A stretch of 64,000 bases of DNA from a virus. Below the pieces are notes generated by a model. It saw only the letters and a list, made by a program, of their open reading frames with translations. It ran no database searches and was not told the origin of the DNA. Location of the stretch: the IMG/VR virus record IMGVR_UViG_3300037246_000452, positions 1 through 64,000 of that record; one strand, written 5' to 3'. Position numbers and translations under genes: made by a program. Shown one piece after another: positions 62,128 to 64,000 of this stretch; within the stretch, counting starts at the first letter, position 1; each line of letters opens with the position of its first letter.

Positions 62128-62898
62128 CTACTGCTCAGTAGGTTTCTTCTCATCCTTCTCAGTCTGGGCCTTATGCTCATCACTGGGAGTAGCCGTAACC
62201 TCTTCATTTTCTGCATCAAGCAATACCGCATCACTTGCACCGTCTGCCGTTTGCTCCACAGTAACGGTAGTGTCTTCTGCTAGGGCAAGTTGAGAATCTT
62301 CCATGCCACCGGGAACCTCTTTAGCGAAGTGGAGCGTTTCCAGCATCTTTGTGTAATCCGTACTGTAGTTGCCTTCCTCAATCTCTACATTGCCAAAGTA
62401 CTGCTCAAGGATTGTGAGGTACCTTTCTATAGAGTAGTCCTTGAGGAGCTGTTTACGGTACTGGCAGCATTGCGCTTCGTCAATCATGGCAGAGCTTAAG
62501 GCCACCACTGTCTCTGCAAAGGGGCCATCCTGCAGTGCTCTCATCAATACCTTTACACCTTCTTGGCCCCCCGGTATCTTCATAAAGCTTTCTATACCAA
62601 AGAAGCATGAGCCTCTTCTTCTGACGTTATCAAGCTTGGCAAACTTAATGTCAGGAAATACCTCTTTGATAAGGGCTACAACATCCTGTACATCATTATC
62701 CTTCTCAGGAGCAAACCTAACCCTTGAACCAATCATTATGCTGGCTCCATCAACCTCAAGTACAGGCTTATAGCCAACCCTGAGACCTCCCTTCTTTCCG
62801 AGCACTAGATAGTCAAGGTTTCCCTCTGTGCCTATCATGAGCTCGAAATCACTGATGTCTATCTTTTTCGTTCCTTCTTGCAACTGCTTATCATCCAT
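62128..62898 (-). CDS. hypothetical protein with acidic tail
   Basis: The 256-residue protein has a folded N-terminal two thirds (IDISDFELMIGTEGNLDYLV, GGLRVGYKPVLEVDGASIMI, RRRGSCFFGIESFMKIPGG) and an acidic low-complexity tail (ATPSDEHKAQTEKDEKKPTE). GGAGG lies before its ATG. It is cotranscribed with the AAA+ gene and precedes the initiator. No family was recognised. Confidence 0.6.
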   Translation of the reverse strand: MDDKQLQEGTKKIDISDFELMIGTEGNLDYLVLGKKGGLRVGYKPVLEVDGASIMIGSRVRFAPEKDNDVQDVVALIKEVFPDIKFAKLDNVRRRGSCFFGIESFMKIPGGQEGVKVLMRALQDGPFAETVVALSSAMIDEAQCCQYRKQLLKDYSIERYLTILEQYFGNVEIEEGNYSTDYTKMLETLHFAKEVPGGMEDSQLALAEDTTVTVEQTADGASDAVLLDAENEEVTATPSDEHKAQTEKDEKKPTEQ

Positions 62899-62899
62899 A

Positions 62900-63979
62900 T
62901 CAGTCCTCCTCTTTATTAAAGTAATGTTCTTTGATTACATCTAACGTGATCTCTGTTACCTGTGCATGTGATACCTCCTTGTTCAGGTTTAATGTGTCAT
63001 CAATAATCTCACTGACTGCATCTGCAACTTTTTGATTTACATAGTTCTCATCAAAGGTTGCCAAAAGTGCGTTGGTCAGTTTAAAGGCTCCCTGCTCATC
63101 CAGTCCCTTCATGGTGAATATCTCATTAATCCTTCCCGGTCTGTAAACTTCCTTAGGAATGGCGTCAATGGCATTGGTAGTCATTACGGTCAGTACTCTT
63201 GATTTATGCTCCTGTAGCCACCATAACAGCTGTTCTAATAGTCTGCCTGTTACACCTGAGTCATCCCCTTGTGTAAATAGTTTCTCCATTTCATCCAATA
63301 GCAGGATGCAGGGCTCTTCCATATCAAGTTGTTGGAATACTGCTTTGAGTCGGCCTTCGCTCTCCCCTACCCACTTTACCATAATACCTGACATATCCAA
63401 TCTATAGAGAGGGATGTCAAGCTTACTGGCCATCATCTTGGCACCAACCGTTTTTCCCACTCCGGGGCAACCATGCAATAGTACCCCTCGCGGTATTAAT
63501 CTATGATCATCACATTCAAGGAAGAACTTACCATTCTTGTCCAGCCAGTTCATCAAAGGCACATCTGGAAGGTAACAAGGCAGATTCGTATCTATTTCCT
63601 CAATACCTTTATGATCTACCATAAGTGCCCTTCTCGTCTTCCTAATTCCAAAGGGTGTGATAGCCCCTTCTGCATATGTAAGCTTCAATACATTGCGAAC
63701 CTCGAAGAGCGTGAGGCCACTTAAGGCTTGTGTCGTGTGAAGTATATTATCATCCTCAACTATATCTACCACATGCTCAGCAATCAACTCCTTTGGTGTC
63801 GGCAGTACCCCTGCATCAAAAAACAGGTAATGCTCACATTCTGGATTAATGAGTATCAGGCATGACGCCCTTTCCTCAAAACTGTCATATATCTTCTGCC
63901 AGTTATCCTGCTCCTTAGTACCTATGATAGCTACATACTTATTGGTTCCCATCATCTTAAGTACGGTATTTGTCGGCAT
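62900..63979 (-). CDS. AAA+ ATPase (FtsH/Cdc48-like)
   Basis: The 359-residue protein has an N-terminal phage-specific domain and an AAA module from about residue 120: Walker A LLHGCPGVGKTVGAK, pore-like GIMVKWVGESEGRLKAVFQQ, Walker B CILLLDEMEKLF, sensor VMTTNAIDAIP and Arg fingers YRPGRINEIF. Such phage ATPases remodel proteins or DNA complexes, for example RavA- or Cdc48-like. Start ATG 63979 lies 21 bp from the window end with only a weak ribosome site, so the true start could differ. Confidence 0.88.
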   Translation of the reverse strand: MPTNTVLKMMGTNKYVAIIGTKEQDNWQKIYDSFEERASCLILINPECEHYLFFDAGVLPTPKELIAEHVVDIVEDDNILHTTQALSGLTLFEVRNVLKLTYAEGAITPFGIRKTRRALMVDHKGIEEIDTNLPCYLPDVPLMNWLDKNGKFFLECDDHRLIPRGVLLHGCPGVGKTVGAKMMASKLDIPLYRLDMSGIMVKWVGESEGRLKAVFQQLDMEEPCILLLDEMEKLFTQGDDSGVTGRLLEQLLWWLQEHKSRVLTVMTTNAIDAIPKEVYRPGRINEIFTMKGLDEQGAFKLTNALLATFDENYVNQKVADAVSEIIDDTLNLNKEVSHAQVTEITLDVIKEHYFNKEED

Positions 63980-64000
63980 GACATGGCCAACGCTGCATGA

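Noticed and set aside
1-64000. Prophage attachment site or integrase
   Set aside because: No integrase-like gene or duplicated tRNA end was found in the window; its absence outside cannot be judged.

Overview
The window is a contiguous piece of a tailed double-stranded DNA phage genome (Caudoviricetes). Every gene I can support lies on the minus strand, so transcription runs from high to low coordinates. The phage calls rest on a large terminase, portal, MuF-like head protein, prohead protease, HK97-fold capsid and connector genes, plus a full replication set. The host is bacterial: start codons follow strong GGAGG ribosome sites, genes overlap by ATGA/TAATG/GTGA, and 18 promoters carry sigma70-type TTGACA and TATAAT boxes, all with a 17-bp spacer. 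The host cannot be named from sequence alone. No integrase, tail-fibre or lysis cassette is recognisable here, and the structural module is cut at base 1.

Layout from right to left. 64-59 kb: AAA+ ATPase, an unknown protein, tRNA-like RNAs, a winged-helix replication initiator with six ~21-bp iterons inside its gene (a lambda-like origin), and small proteins. 59-49 kb: DnaB-type helicase with an intein in its P-loop, DnaG-type primase, ssDNA-binding-like protein, SF2 helicase, MerR-like protein, RecA, and a resolvase-like nuclease, interspersed with HNH genes. 49-44 kb: nucleotide metabolism (DUF1599-like, ThyX, MazG-like) and a PD-(D/E)XK nuclease. 44-40 kb: HNH genes, one frameshifted, and small proteins. 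40-34 kb: GalE, a RarA-C-like protein, PIG-L deacetylase, ParB-like protein and both terminase subunits. 34-18 kb: a dense field of about 50 small genes in promoter-led cassettes, many Cys/His-rich or single-membrane-pass, including a ClpX-zinc-domain-like miniprotein, a Cys/His repeat protein and a lipoprotein with an HExxH motif. 18-13 kb: RtcB RNA ligase, tRNA-Asp and tRNA-Pro, a pyruvate-phosphate-dikinase N-terminal fragment, a CsrA-like protein, a DnaJ-like zinc protein, two dual-specificity phosphatases and atypical tRNA-like RNAs. 13-0 kb: family A DNA polymerase, then portal, MuF-like protein, protease, scaffold-like protein, capsid, a beta-rich structural protein and head-tail connectors.

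The clearest signal that no gene explains is a dispersed 16-bp near-palindrome (consensus TTGCARTTAATTKCAA) with about 28 copies over the whole 64 kb. It lies inside genes, between stop codons and ribosome sites, and directly upstream of the -35 box of four promoters. It looks like a genome-wide protein-binding site. Other unusual elements are the intragenic iteron origin, the P-loop intein, the CsrA-like and dikinase-fragment operon, and tRNA-like RNAs with abnormal anticodon regions in a genome that also encodes RtcB.

Functional calls rest on motifs read by eye. No database search was possible.
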